A DNA stretch of 64,000 nt from CAMDPA01 sp963825625 (GTDB lineage Bacteria; Pseudomonadota; Alphaproteobacteria; Rhizobiales; Hyphomicrobiaceae), in NCBI GenBank assembly GCA_963825625.1, contig CAWGUF010000016.1:248001-312000 (forward strand). The letters are read 5' to 3'. Both the position numbers and the translations under genes were made by a program. The notes below the pieces were generated by a model. It did no database searches. It was not told the origin of the DNA and saw only the letters and a program-made list of their open reading frames with translations. Below, in pieces: positions 8,398-17,752 of the stretch. Position 1 is the stretch's first letter. Each line of letters starts with the position of its first letter.

Positions 8398-10911
8398 CTA
8401 TTGGCGGTTTGAAAACGGGCGTGCTTTTGCGCGGGTCGTCGGACGAGCCTCGGCGGGAGTCTCTGGCCATTCGTGCTTTGGGTAGCGGCCGCGCATGTCG
8501 GAGCGCACATCGCGCCAGCTGCCAGCCCAAAAGCCCGGCAGGTCTCTTGTTATTTGAATTGGGCGTTGCGCGGGGGAGAGCAGCTCAAAGGTCAAGGGCA
8601 CCTTTCCGCCGGCAATAGATGGGTGGGTATTCAGGCCGTATAGCTCCTGGACGCGGATTGATACGGTTGGGCCTGCTTCGGCTGTGTAGTCGATCGGGTG
8701 GCGGTTTCCGGTGGGCGCCTCGAAATGGCTCGGGGCCTCGCGCTGCAAGCGCTCGTTCTGGTTGTGTGGAAGCAGGAGGGAAAGGGCGGCGGCGAGGTCG
8801 TCCGCCGTGATTTCTGCCAGAGACGTTTTTCCGATCAGAAATGGTGTCAGCCATGGGTCGATATTTTTCGACAAGGCGGATGCGGCCAAGTCGGGCCAGT
8901 CACCGGGCTCGTGCCGGGCGAGAAAGGCGAGCCGCTGGCGGAGCTGGATCTGAGCGCGTGACCATGCAAGTCGGTCGATGCCAATTCTGACGATAGCGGC
9001 AGCAAGAATTGCCGGGGTTTCGGCGTCGGGTTTGGCGGGGCGCACCTGGCGAGACAGGGTGATGGCGTCGAGCGTGCGATGATCGACGTGTTTCAGGCTC
9101 AGCGTGTTGGTGTCGAATTCGGTCGTTGTCGATGTTTTGATGCGGTCGGCAGCGAGGGTTTCGAGGTCTGCGATGTCAAGTGTGCAGGCGAGGCGGATGC
9201 GTCCGGCGGCTGCGGTGCCGGTTATGTCTGCTACAACGAGGTAGGGGGAGCGCAGCAGGGGGTCGGTTTCGTCGAGGCGGGCGGCACGGCCGTTGGCCAT
9301 GATGTATGCGGTTCCGTGATCGCGGAGTTTTGCGATCCGGTCAGGAAACGCCAAGGCGAGAATTGCGGCCGGAGATGAGACCCGTGTGAGGGCGTTGTCG
9401 GCGGCGAGCGGTTCGATTGAGGGTGCGGCATGCGCAGCCGCTTTCGCCCACTGGGTGGACAAGCGCCGCATGTCGTGGGCCCGCCGCGACCGGTCGTTGC
9501 GGTAGCTGGACAAGCGCTGGGCCAGATCGGTGTCCGAACCACCCAGGCCGCGCTCGACGAGAATGGCAGCAATGTCAGCTGCCTCCTGCTCGCGTCTGGC
9601 GGCAGCGGCGCGCAGCAACATGGCTGCAAAGCGTGGCGGTAACGGCAGCCTGGCCATCGCCCGCCCGAGTGCGGTCATTCGTCCTTCGGGCTCGATCGCC
9701 TTCAGAGCGAGCAACTCGTTGCGGGCCGCCGCCAAGGCCGCGGCGGGCGGTGGATCGAGCCAGCTCAACGCGAGGGGATCGGTGACGCCCCAGGCGGCGC
9801 AGTCGAGGATAAGGCGCGAGAGGTCGGCGTTGGCGATCTCAGGGGCGTTGAACGGTAACAGGCTCTGGGTCTCCGGTTCCGCCCACAGACGGTAGCATAT
9901 GCCGGGCTGCAGTCTGCCGGCGCGGCCGCGGCGCTGGTCGGCGGCGGCGCGGGAGACGCGGACGGTCCGGAGGCGCGTCAGGCCGGCGCCAGGCTCGTAG
10001 AGGGGGACGCGCGCCAGGCCGGCGTCGATGACGATGCGGATGCCGTCGATCGTGAGGGACGTTTCGGCAATCGACGTCGCCAGTACGACCTTGCGGCGGC
10101 CCGGCGGTGCGGGGGAGATCGCCTGATCCTGGTGGTTGAGATCGAGGCCGGCATAGAGTGGTGCGATATCGACATCGGTGCCGCTTAAGCGTTGACCGAG
10201 ACGGTCGGCGACACGCGCGATCTCTGCCTGACCGGGAAGGAACACGAGGATCGACCCCGGTTCGGTGGCGATTGCCTGCAGGACTGCGTTGGCGACCGTC
10301 TCGTCGATTGGTCTGTCAGGACGGCGGCCCAGATAACGCGTGTCGACGGGGTGCATCTGGCCCGTGCCGACAATGACGCGGGCGTCGCCGAGGACAGCCG
10401 CGACCCGGGCTCCGTCCAGGGTGGCGGACATGACGAGCAGACGGAGATCGTTGCGCAGTCCGGCTTGTGCGTCGCGCGCGAGCGTGAGGCCGAGGTCGGC
10501 GTCGAGTGATCGCTCGTGAAACTCATCGAACAGAACCGCGCCGATGCCATCGAGCGTGGGATCGTCAAGGATCATGCGTGTGAAGACGCCCTCGGTGACG
10601 ACCTCGATGCGGGTGCGGGACGAGACCGCGGTTGCCAGTCGTGCTCTGAGGCCAACTGTTTCACCGAGGTTTTCACCGAGGATGGCGGCCATGTGGCTGG
10701 CGGCTCCGCGGGCGGCGAGGCGCCTGGGCTCCAGCATGATGATGCGGCGGTCGGCGATCCATGGCGCGGCTAGCAGTGCGAGGGGCAGGCGCGTCGTCTT
10801 GCCGGCGCCGGGCGGAGCTACGAGCACGGCAGTGTTGTCGTCGGTCAGGGCCTGGAGCAGGTCCGGCAGGACGGCATCGATGGGCAGTGATGCATGTGGA
10901 GTTGTTGACAT
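8398..10911 (-). CDS. hrpB: ATP-dependent helicase HrpB
   Basis: DEAH/RHA-type superfamily 2 helicase, 837 residues from the ATG at 10911. In order: Walker A APPGAGKTT (residues 32-40), the Walker B DEFHERS, motif III SATLDG, motif VI QRRGRAGR, then the HA2/ratchet region and the HrpB-specific C-terminal domain ending with GFWAGSWRDVRSDMRGRYPKHEWPE in pieces typical of HrpB. The role is poorly defined (RNA or DNA helicase). The frame is open 288 bases further upstream, but that extension is low-complexity and has no family similarity. Divergent from mbfA with about 260 bases between. Confidence 0.93.
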   Translation of the reverse strand: MSTTPHASLPIDAVLPDLLQALTDDNTAVLVAPPGAGKTTRLPLALLAAPWIADRRIIMLEPRRLAARGAASHMAAILGENLGETVGLRARLATAVSSRTRIEVVTEGVFTRMILDDPTLDGIGAVLFDEFHERSLDADLGLTLARDAQAGLRNDLRLLVMSATLDGARVAAVLGDARVIVGTGQMHPVDTRYLGRRPDRPIDETVANAVLQAIATEPGSILVFLPGQAEIARVADRLGQRLSGTDVDIAPLYAGLDLNHQDQAISPAPPGRRKVVLATSIAETSLTIDGIRIVIDAGLARVPLYEPGAGLTRLRTVRVSRAAADQRRGRAGRLQPGICYRLWAEPETQSLLPFNAPEIANADLSRLILDCAAWGVTDPLALSWLDPPPAAALAAARNELLALKAIEPEGRMTALGRAMARLPLPPRFAAMLLRAAAARREQEAADIAAILVERGLGGSDTDLAQRLSSYRNDRSRRAHDMRRLSTQWAKAAAHAAPSIEPLAADNALTRVSSPAAILALAFPDRIAKLRDHGTAYIMANGRAARLDETDPLLRSPYLVVADITGTAAAGRIRLACTLDIADLETLAADRIKTSTTTEFDTNTLSLKHVDHRTLDAITLSRQVRPAKPDAETPAILAAAIVRIGIDRLAWSRAQIQLRQRLAFLARHEPGDWPDLAASALSKNIDPWLTPFLIGKTSLAEITADDLAAALSLLLPHNQNERLQREAPSHFEAPTGNRHPIDYTAEAGPTVSIRVQELYGLNTHPSIAGGKVPLTFELLSPAQRPIQITRDLPGFWAGSWRDVRSDMRGRYPKHEWPETPAEARPTTRAKARPFSNRQ

Positions 10912-11125
10912 CTGGGCTGGGGCTCGTTCGACGCGCGCGGGCAGGACGGCGGCTTGCTGCCGGATACACCAGCGTGTTGCCAGACTACAGCTCGGGCGGC
11001 GCCGTTTCCAGTTGGGGAGAGCGATTAGGGGCAAGGCGGGCGGCAGCGGGAGAGGGCTTCTCGTGGCGGCGGCAATATGCCCGCGTGCGGCGCGGCCCCG
11101 GAGGCGAGGCTTGTGTTGAGGCTGT

Positions 11126-11142
11126 TTTAGAAACGTTCTAAT
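11126..11142. promoter_or_regulatory. iron control element (ICE), probable Irr operator of mbfA
   Basis: TTTAGAAACGTTCTAAT is a near-perfect palindrome: TTAGAA (11127-11132), a 3-base centre and TTCTAA (11136-11141). It closely fits the ICE box TTTAGAA-N3-TTCTAAA bound by Irr in rhizobia and relatives. It lies 30 bases upstream of the mbfA start, where binding would block transcription; in known relatives Irr represses mbfA when iron is low. The identification is by eye. Confidence 0.75.
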
Positions 11143-11171
11143 GGTCGGGGTGGCAACCGGAGGATCCCGTC

Positions 11172-12128
11172 TTGAAATCTTTTTCGGAACTCGAACCACG
11201 TGAGATCCTGGCGCTGGCGATCTCGCTGGAAGAGGAGCATGGACGGATCTACGGGGAGTATTCGGAAGGGCTCCGGGACAGCTTTCCGGCGTCGGCCAAG
11301 GTTTTCCAGGAGATGGCCGATGAAGAGAACGAGCACCGGCGTTGGCTTATCGATCTGTTCAAGCGCAAGTTCGGGGAGCACATTCCGCTGATCAGGCGAC
11401 AGGATGTGAAAGGCTTCATCCAGCACGAGCCGATCTGGATGATTCGGCCGCTCGGTCTCGACAAGGTTCGCCAGCAGGCGGAAGCCATCGAGTACGAGAC
11501 GCGCAGGTTCTATGAGAAGGCGCTCGAAGGGACCACGGATGTCGATATCCGCAAGATGCTGGGCGATCTGGCGGCAGCGGAGCGCGAGCATATCAGTCTT
11601 GCCCAGAAACTCGGTGAGACGCACCTGACCAAGGATGTACGTGCCGAAGAGGCGGAGGTGCAGCGGCGGATATTCGTGCTGCAGGTGGTGCAGCCCGGGC
11701 TGGCGGGATTGATGGACGGCTCGGTCTCCACGCTGGCCCCATTGTTCGCTGCCGCATTTGCGACCCACAATACCTGGGAGACCTTCCTGGTCGGCATGGC
11801 GGCGTCGATCGGTGCGGGAATCTCAATGGGATTTGCCGAGGCGATGTCGGACGACGGCTCGCTCACGGGGCGCGGCCGGCCACTTATTCGAGGCATCATC
11901 ACCGGGTTCATGACCACGCTGGGCGGCGTTGGCCACACGTTGCCCTATCTGATTACGGATTTCTGGACGGCGACCACCGTCGCAATCGTGATCGTGCTGA
12001 TCGAATTGTGGGCGATTGCCTGGATCAGGTCGCGCTACATGGATACGAAGTTCCTGCGGGCCGCGTTCGAGGTGGTGGTTGGCGGGCTCATCGTATTCGC
12101 CGCTGGCATTCTGATAGGTAGTGCGTAG
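11172..12128 (+). CDS. mbfA: membrane-bound ferritin MbfA (ferritin-like + VIT1 iron exporter)
   Basis: Fusion of 318 residues. Residues 1-150 are a ferritin/rubrerythrin-like four-helix domain with the di-iron ligand pattern EEEH (about 18-21), DEENEH (about 49-54) and AAEREH (about 136-141). From about 165 on comes the VIT1/CCC1-type membrane domain (GLMDGSVSTLAPLFAAAFA, GISMGFAEAMSDDG) with five hydrophobic segments. In Bradyrhizobium and Agrobacterium this protein exports ferrous iron and protects from peroxide stress. The start is TTG at 11172, eight bases after GGAGG (11159-11163); a weak start codon with strong SD. The ICE box just upstream implies Irr control. Confidence 0.93.
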   Translation: MKSFSELEPREILALAISLEEEHGRIYGEYSEGLRDSFPASAKVFQEMADEENEHRRWLIDLFKRKFGEHIPLIRRQDVKGFIQHEPIWMIRPLGLDKVRQQAEAIEYETRRFYEKALEGTTDVDIRKMLGDLAAAEREHISLAQKLGETHLTKDVRAEEAEVQRRIFVLQVVQPGLAGLMDGSVSTLAPLFAAAFATHNTWETFLVGMAASIGAGISMGFAEAMSDDGSLTGRGRPLIRGIITGFMTTLGGVGHTLPYLITDFWTATTVAIVIVLIELWAIAWIRSRYMDTKFLRAAFEVVVGGLIVFAAGILIGSA

Positions 12129-12193
12129 CGCTGCGAGCGGTTGTAGGCTGATACGGATCTGACGCGAAAAGCAGTTGGAGCCTCGTTGTCGCC

Positions 12194-13336
12194 ATGCGCC
12201 AAGTGCCCAATCCCATCCTAGGATCGAACACGTTCAAGCTCGGCCTGTTCTGTGCGAATTGCGATGGCGGTACGTCGCTGTCGACGGCGCCGGAGCGCTG
12301 GCAATGTGACTGGGACGAGGTCATGGCGGTGTCGGTGATGGCCGACGAGGCCGGGGTCGATTTCATCCTGCCGGTGGCGAAATGGCGCGGGCTTGCGGGC
12401 GAAGCCGATACCTGGGGGCGTTCGTTCGAGACTTTGACGCATAGTGCGGCGATCGGGGCGGCGACCAAGCGCATCGGCCTGTTCGCTACGGTGCATGTGC
12501 CGCTGGTGACGCCTGCGTTCGTGGCCAAGGCAATGGCGACGATCGACCACGTCACGCACGGGCGGGCCGGGCTCAATATCGTGTGCGGGTGGAACCAGGA
12601 CGAGTTCAACATCCACGGCGTCAATATCGATCCGGAGCATCGCTACGACCAGGGCCTGGAGTGGTTCGGCGTCTACGCGAAACTGCTGGAAGGCGGCCCG
12701 CCGTTCGACTGGGATGGAACCTTCTACAGGCTGAAGGGTGTCTCGACCGATCCAGTGAGCGTTCAGCGCCCGCGCCCGCCAGTGATGTCGGCCGGCTTTT
12801 CGCGGAGTGGACGGGCGTTCGCCGCGCAGGCCGCCGATGTGCTGTTCACCTCGGTCTCGGCGATCTCACGGGCTCCGGCCATCGTGCAAGGCGTGAAGGA
12901 GTTGGCGGCAAGTTATGGGCGGAAGATCGATGTCTATGCGGGCAGCCACATCGTCGTGAAGCCGACGCGGGCGGAGGCGGAGGACTACTATCGCTATTTC
13001 GCCGACGAAAAAGCGGACAGGGCATCGCTAGCCTATCTGGTGCGCAACAAAACTGCGACCTCGAGCAAGGACATCGCGGAGACCGGGCGCCCGGAGACCA
13101 ACCCGGAATTCGCCACACGCAAGCACGGGCCGATCTATCCCGGGGTATTTCCCGGATACTGCACGCTTGTCGGCTCGCCTGACGATGTGGCGGAGGAAAT
13201 GGCGGAAATGAGCGCGGCGGGTTTGGCGGGTACCTCGATCTCGTTCCTCAACTACTCGGACTCGCTGCCTTATTTCATTCAGGAGGTCATCCCGCGGCTC
13301 GAGCGGTTGGGCCTCAGGATGCCGGTCAAGGGGTAG
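12194..13336 (+). CDS. LLM class flavin-dependent monooxygenase (SfnG/RutA-like)
   Basis: Bacterial luciferase-like TIM-barrel oxygenase of 380 residues using reduced FMN. The opening SNTFKLGLFCANCDGG and the segments HVTHGRAGLNIVCGWN and PVMSAGFSRSGRAFAA match the branch holding dimethylsulfone monooxygenase SfnG and pyrimidine oxygenase RutA, which need a partner flavin reductase. No sulfur or pyrimidine genes are next to it, so the substrate stays open. The ATG at 12194 has a GGAG 13 bases upstream. It follows mbfA on the same strand after 65 bases but is probably separately expressed. Confidence 0.85.
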   Translation: MRQVPNPILGSNTFKLGLFCANCDGGTSLSTAPERWQCDWDEVMAVSVMADEAGVDFILPVAKWRGLAGEADTWGRSFETLTHSAAIGAATKRIGLFATVHVPLVTPAFVAKAMATIDHVTHGRAGLNIVCGWNQDEFNIHGVNIDPEHRYDQGLEWFGVYAKLLEGGPPFDWDGTFYRLKGVSTDPVSVQRPRPPVMSAGFSRSGRAFAAQAADVLFTSVSAISRAPAIVQGVKELAASYGRKIDVYAGSHIVVKPTRAEAEDYYRYFADEKADRASLAYLVRNKTATSSKDIAETGRPETNPEFATRKHGPIYPGVFPGYCTLVGSPDDVAEEMAEMSAAGLAGTSISFLNYSDSLPYFIQEVIPRLERLGLRMPVKG

Positions 13337-13575
13337 GCTGATTACAGGTCGGCGGGCGCGGCTGACGGTTGTGGCGCCGGCAGTCAACTCTCGACATCTC
13401 AACGTTGATCCAGCACAAACGTAGCAGGTGTTGTTCCTGCTGGGCTGGTAGATGGTCGCCATTTGGACCCGGAGTGGGAGACAGATGGTGTACATGTTAG
13501 CAGCCTGCACTGATGCCCGTTTGATTTGGGCGCTTGCGCTGGATTTGGCGGTGAGAGTGGATTTTCGGGTTCGAG

Positions 13576-13980
13576 ATGGCTGCGAAATATCGACATGCGC
13601 TCGTCGTTGACGATGATCCGATCGAGCGGGAACTTCTGTCGGCGTTTCTCCGCCGGGAAATGTGCGAACGTGTGTCTCTGGCCGGGAACGGTGCTGAGGC
13701 GCTTGAGGTGTTGCGACAAGCTGGCTGCGATGTAGATCTCATCGTCAGTGATTTGAACATGCCGGATGTGGATGGGTCGGAGCTCATTCAGGAATTGCAG
13801 GCTATCGGATGCACGTCCCCACTGGTTATCGTCAGCGCGGCGCCGCAGGCGCTGGTCAGTGCAACAGCGGTGATGGCAAAGGCCTTTGGTCTGAACGTGC
13901 TGGGCTTTTTAAGCAAACCAGTGCGGTTTGCCAGGCTGACCGAATTGCTGACGACAGGTGAAGCAGGCGATCGCAGTTGA
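13576..13980 (+). CDS. single-domain response regulator
   Basis: Stand-alone CheY-like receiver, 134 residues. The acidic pocket DDD (residues 12-14), the phospho-acceptor aspartate in VSDLNMPDVDG, the conserved Ser in VSA and the Lys in LSKP are all present, so it should accept a phosphate. There is no output domain and no kinase next to it; it would act by protein-protein contact, in a phosphorelay or on a diguanylate cyclase or kinase elsewhere. Confidence 0.88.
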   Translation: MAAKYRHALVVDDDPIERELLSAFLRREMCERVSLAGNGAEALEVLRQAGCDVDLIVSDLNMPDVDGSELIQELQAIGCTSPLVIVSAAPQALVSATAVMAKAFGLNVLGFLSKPVRFARLTELLTTGEAGDRS

Positions 13981-14085
13981 GCTGCGCGGCTGGTTCCGGG
14001 TTGGCGCTACGATCGGCGGAGGCTGGCCCATGACGGCGTTGGCCATGAGCGTGCGGCGCCAAGTGCAGCCGGGCGGTCGCTGCGA

Positions 14086-14742
14086 TCAGCCGATCTTCTG
14101 GCCGGTCTTTTTCCAGTCGGCGAGGAACAGCTCCAGGCCCTTGTCGGTCAGGGGGTGCTTGACCAGGGCCTTGATGATAGCCGGGGGGATGGTTGCCACG
14201 TCGGCGCCGATGAGCGCGGCTTCCTTGACGTGGTTCACAGAGCGGATCGAGGCCGCGAGGATGTCTGTGGAGAGCTCGGTATAGTTGTCGTATATGGCGC
14301 GGATCTCGCGGATGAGCTCCATGCCGTCGAGGCCGGTGTCGTCGAGACGTCCGATGAAGGGCGAGACGAATGTGGCGCCAGCCTTGGCGGCCAACAACGC
14401 CTGGTTGGCGGAAAAGCACAGCGTGACATTGACCATCGTGCCTTCGCTGGTGAGGGTGCGGCAGGCCTTCAGTCCATCCCACGTGAGCGGGACTTTCACC
14501 GTTACGTTGCTGGCGATGGAGGCCAATATCCGACCTTCGGCCACCATGCCTTCGGCATCGAGGGCGGCGACCTCGGCACTTACAGGGCCTGGCACGATCT
14601 CGCAGATCTCCGCGATGATGGTTTTGAAGTCCCGGCCGGCTTTGGCCACCAAGGATGGATTGGTGGTGACGCCGTCCAGCAGCCCGGTGGCTGCCAGGTC
14701 CTTGATCTCGGCGATGTCTGCGGTATCGACGAAGAACTTCAT
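14086..14742 (-). CDS. tal: transaldolase (FSA/TalC type)
   Basis: Short-form class I aldolase of 218 residues that moves a dihydroxyacetone unit between sugar phosphates in the pentose phosphate pathway. The family start MKFFVDTADIAEIK, the substrate loop GVTTNPSLVAK and the Schiff-base lysine in VTVKVPLT are clear, as is the C-terminal HPLTDKGLELFLADWKK. Good AAGGAGAAA ribosome site. It is divergent from priA; proximity of transaldolase, priA and the atp operon is common in Hyphomicrobiales. Confidence 0.93.
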   Translation of the reverse strand: MKFFVDTADIAEIKDLAATGLLDGVTTNPSLVAKAGRDFKTIIAEICEIVPGPVSAEVAALDAEGMVAEGRILASIASNVTVKVPLTWDGLKACRTLTSEGTMVNVTLCFSANQALLAAKAGATFVSPFIGRLDDTGLDGMELIREIRAIYDNYTELSTDILAASIRSVNHVKEAALIGADVATIPPAIIKALVKHPLTDKGLELFLADWKKTGQKIG

Positions 14743-14879
14743 GACGTGTCTTTCTCCTTGCTCCTCGGTCGTGGCGGCTGGCTTACGAACGACCTTGGAT
14801 CACAATGGGGCGTCTCGCCCTCTGTTTGCCCCCTCCGGGCGGGTATGCTCGCAAGTGTACGATTCGGTTATGTAGTCTT

Positions 14880-17123
14880 ATGGTGGCCCTGTTGACCAGT
14901 CTGCTCGACAATTTGACCGCGCCGGATGCCCCAAAGGAGCCGTCAGCGGTGCGTGTGCCGGTGTTGATCCCGGTCGCGCTCGATCAGACCTACGATTATC
15001 TCGTGACAGGCGATGTTGCGGTCGCGCCGGGCGATTTCGTGCTGGTTCCATTCGGTCCGCAGACGCGGCTGGGCGTGGTCTGGGACCGCAACCTCGGGCC
15101 GGAGACGCCGCCTGACAGCAAGAAGATGAAGGCGCTGGTGGAGCGGCTCGACGTTCCGGCGTTGCCGGAGCTGTCGCGGCGGTTTGCGGAATGGATCGCG
15201 CGCTACACGCTATCTCCGGTCGGGATGGTGGTGCGGATGATGATGGGGGCGCAATCGGCATTCGAGCCGATCAAGCCGCGGTTTGGGGTGTGCCTGGCAG
15301 ACGGCTCGGCGGCGCCGCCGCGGCTGACGCCGGCGCGGATGAAGGTGCTGGAGGTCGCAAAGGACGGATTGGCGCGGGCAAAGAGTGCGTTGGCGGCCGA
15401 GGCAGGCTGCTCTGCGGGTGTGGTCGATGGCTTGATTTCGGCTGGTTTGCTGGTCGAGGTGGCGATACCGGAACGAAAGTATCCCCGGCCACGGCCCGAC
15501 CACCAGCAACCGGAGTTCGCGGAGGCCCAGGCCACGGCTGTGCATCAGATGCAGGCTGCGGTGCAGGGCGAGGCGTATTCGGTGTCTCTGTTGGATGGGG
15601 TCACCGGCTCGGGCAAGACCGAGGTTTATTTCGAGGCGGTTGCGGCTGCTTTGCGGCAAGGCAGGCAGGCGCTCATCATGCTGCCGGAGATCGCGCTCAC
15701 CAGTCAGTTCATGAGCCGCTTCGAGCGGCGGTTCGGCTGTTCACCTGTCGAGTGGCATTCGGCGTTGTCGGGGCCGGAGCGCGGCCGCGTGTGGCGAGCG
15801 GCGGCGACAGGAGAGGCGCGGGTTGTGGTGGGGGCGCGATCCGCGTTGTTTCTGCCGTACTGCGATCTCGGATTGATCATCGTCGACGAGGAGCACGATC
15901 CCGGTTTCAAGCAGGACGATCGAGTGCACTATCAGGGCCGGGATATGGCGGTGGTGCGCGGTAGCATCGGCAAAATCCCGGTCGTGTTGGCGTCGGCTAC
16001 ACCGTCGATCGAGACGCATGTCAATGCACGCACCGCGCGCTACCGTCATGTCGTGCTGCCGGGACGCTTCTCGGGCGTGGAGATGCCGGAGGTGTCGGCA
16101 ATCGACATGCGCCGGGAGGGACCGGAGCGGGGCAAGTGGCTGGCGCCGAGGCTGGTGGAGGCGGTGAGGGAAACGCTCGATCTGGGACAGCAGGCGCTGC
16201 TGTTCCTCAATCGCCGGGGATATGCGCCGCTGACGTTGTGCCGGTCGTGCGGGCAGCGGCTGGAGTGCCCGCAGTGCACCGCCTGGCTGGTGGAGCACAG
16301 GTTTCGCAACCGGCTGACGTGTCATCATTGCGGGTTTGCGCTGCCGCTGCCGGACAAGTGCCCGTCGTGCGGGGAGCCTGATTGCCTGGTTGCCTGCGGG
16401 CCTGGCGTGGAGCGCATCGCGGAAGAGGTTCTGGAGCGCTTCCCGGACGCCAAGACGGTGCTGCTGTCGAGCGATCTCATACCGACGCTGACCGAGATGC
16501 GGGAGGTGATCCGGCGGATCGAGGACGGCGAGGCCAATCTCATCATTGGCACGCAGATCGTGGCCAAGGGCCACAATTTCCCGGATCTGTCGCTGGTCGG
16601 TATCGTCGACGGCGACCTGGGGCTGGCGCAGGGTGCGGACCCGCGCGCGGGCGAGCGCACGTTCCAGCTGCTGCACCAGGTGACGGGGCGAGCGGGGCGG
16701 GCCAAGGTCAAGGGGCGCGGGCTCGTGCAGACGCACATGCCGGATCATCCGGTCATGGAGGCAATCATTTCCGGTGATCGGGAGGCGTTTCTGGAGCGCG
16801 AGATCCGGCAGCGTCAGGCTGGCATGCTGCCGCCATTTGGCCGGCTGGTGGCGCTGATCGTGTCAGCCAGGGATGCGCGGCTGGCGGAGAGCTATGCGCG
16901 AGAGGTGGTGCGGCGGGCGCCGCCGGCCGAGCGAATCGATGTGCTGGGGCCGGCAGAAGCGCCGATCGCGATCGTGCGGGGGCGGCATCGCTGGCGGCTC
17001 TTGGTCAGGGCGCCGCGCGAGCTGGACGTGCAGGCCTACATGCGGGCGTGGCTGTCGCTGGTGCCGGAGGCCAAGGGCGATCTCAGGCTGCAGGTCGACG
17101 TGGATCCGTATAGTTTTCTGTAG
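14880..17123 (+). CDS. priA: primosomal replication protein N' (PriA helicase)
   Basis: 3'-5' DNA helicase that restarts stalled replication forks. About 747 residues: N-terminal 3'-DNA-binding domain (VLIPVALDQTYDYLV), Walker A VTGSGKTEV, Walker B DEEHDPGFKQ, motif III ASATPS, the PriA zinc-binding insert with paired cysteines (CRSCGQRLECPQC, CHHCGFALPLPDKCPSC) and the C-terminal helicase lobe with GTQIVAKGHNFPD. The start is uncertain; ATG at 14880 is given, and a later one is possible. It is followed by a G/C-rich hairpin and a convergent small gene. Confidence 0.95.
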   Translation: MVALLTSLLDNLTAPDAPKEPSAVRVPVLIPVALDQTYDYLVTGDVAVAPGDFVLVPFGPQTRLGVVWDRNLGPETPPDSKKMKALVERLDVPALPELSRRFAEWIARYTLSPVGMVVRMMMGAQSAFEPIKPRFGVCLADGSAAPPRLTPARMKVLEVAKDGLARAKSALAAEAGCSAGVVDGLISAGLLVEVAIPERKYPRPRPDHQQPEFAEAQATAVHQMQAAVQGEAYSVSLLDGVTGSGKTEVYFEAVAAALRQGRQALIMLPEIALTSQFMSRFERRFGCSPVEWHSALSGPERGRVWRAAATGEARVVVGARSALFLPYCDLGLIIVDEEHDPGFKQDDRVHYQGRDMAVVRGSIGKIPVVLASATPSIETHVNARTARYRHVVLPGRFSGVEMPEVSAIDMRREGPERGKWLAPRLVEAVRETLDLGQQALLFLNRRGYAPLTLCRSCGQRLECPQCTAWLVEHRFRNRLTCHHCGFALPLPDKCPSCGEPDCLVACGPGVERIAEEVLERFPDAKTVLLSSDLIPTLTEMREVIRRIEDGEANLIIGTQIVAKGHNFPDLSLVGIVDGDLGLAQGADPRAGERTFQLLHQVTGRAGRAKVKGRGLVQTHMPDHPVMEAIISGDREAFLEREIRQRQAGMLPPFGRLVALIVSARDARLAESYAREVVRRAPPAERIDVLGPAEAPIAIVRGRHRWRLLVRAPRELDVQAYMRAWLSLVPEAKGDLRLQVDVDPYSFL

Positions 17124-17130
17124 ACGGGTT

Positions 17131-17157
17131 CGGGGCCGGACCTGGTGGTCCGACCCC
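17131..17157. terminator. hairpin between convergent genes
   Basis: CGGGGCCGGACC and GGTCCGACCCCG form a long, nearly perfect stem with a TGGT loop right after the priA stop. There is no T-tract, so it may be a weak or factor-assisted terminator for both converging genes. Confidence 0.45.
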
Positions 17158-17198
17158 GCGGCGTGCCGGGAGAGCGTCGGGAGATCGCGGCCTGGCGC

Positions 17199-17516
17199 CT
17201 ACCTGCGACGGGCGCTGTCGGCGATGATCGAGCCAAGGATCAGCGCGCCGATGCCGATGGCGACACCGGTGGCGATTTTCTTCGCCTTGTTGTTGCGGCG
17301 GCGCTCGTGAACAGGCGGGGCGTAGTTGTAGTTCCGGGCGTGGTCATAGTGACGGCGGCTCGGGCGATAGTCGCGCGGCCCGTGATCGTTGTAGGCGTGG
17401 TAGCCGCGGTCGCGGCGCCAATCGCGGGCTTCAGCCGACGTCGACGTGAAGGCGAGGTTGCCTGCGAGCAGCGAGGCGCAGACGGCGGCGGTGGTTGCGG
17501 TCCTGGCGAATGTCAT
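17199..17516 (-). CDS. small arginine/tyrosine-rich exported protein
   Basis: 105 residues with a signal peptide (cleavage near SAEARD), a middle part rich in Arg, His, Tyr and Asn (RDYRPSRRHYDHARNYNYAP), and a hydrophobic glycine-rich segment near the C terminus (KIATGVAIGIGALILGSII) that could be a membrane anchor. This layout recurs in short alphaproteobacterial envelope proteins of unknown function. A good AGGAGAAGG precedes the ATG. Confidence 0.65.
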   Translation of the reverse strand: MTFARTATTAAVCASLLAGNLAFTSTSAEARDWRRDRGYHAYNDHGPRDYRPSRRHYDHARNYNYAPPVHERRRNNKAKKIATGVAIGIGALILGSIIADSARRR

Positions 17517-17752
17517 GGCCCTTCTCCTCTGTGTGACGCGGTCGTGAGACCTGCGGGCCCCCTCGGCCCGGTCGAATTCGGTTTCGGGCAGTGCCCGCGC
17601 CGGAGCGAGCGCCGGCTTGACTTGGCACGGAGATTAGTCGGCGCTGGCTGAATGGCGTGGGAACGGCATTGTCAGCTGCCGTTCATGTTTCGGTGGCTAA
17701 GGGCTGGCGGCATGCGTAGGGTGCGGGCCTCTCAATCCCACCGGTTTTTCCC

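Noticed and set aside
10912..11199. N-terminal extension of HrpB to 11199
   Set aside because: The added 96 residues are low-complexity and arginine/proline rich and overlap the iron box and mbfA start.
15741..16748. Minus-strand frame of 335 residues opposite priA
   Set aside because: Shadow of priA, rich in Arg and Gln, no motif.
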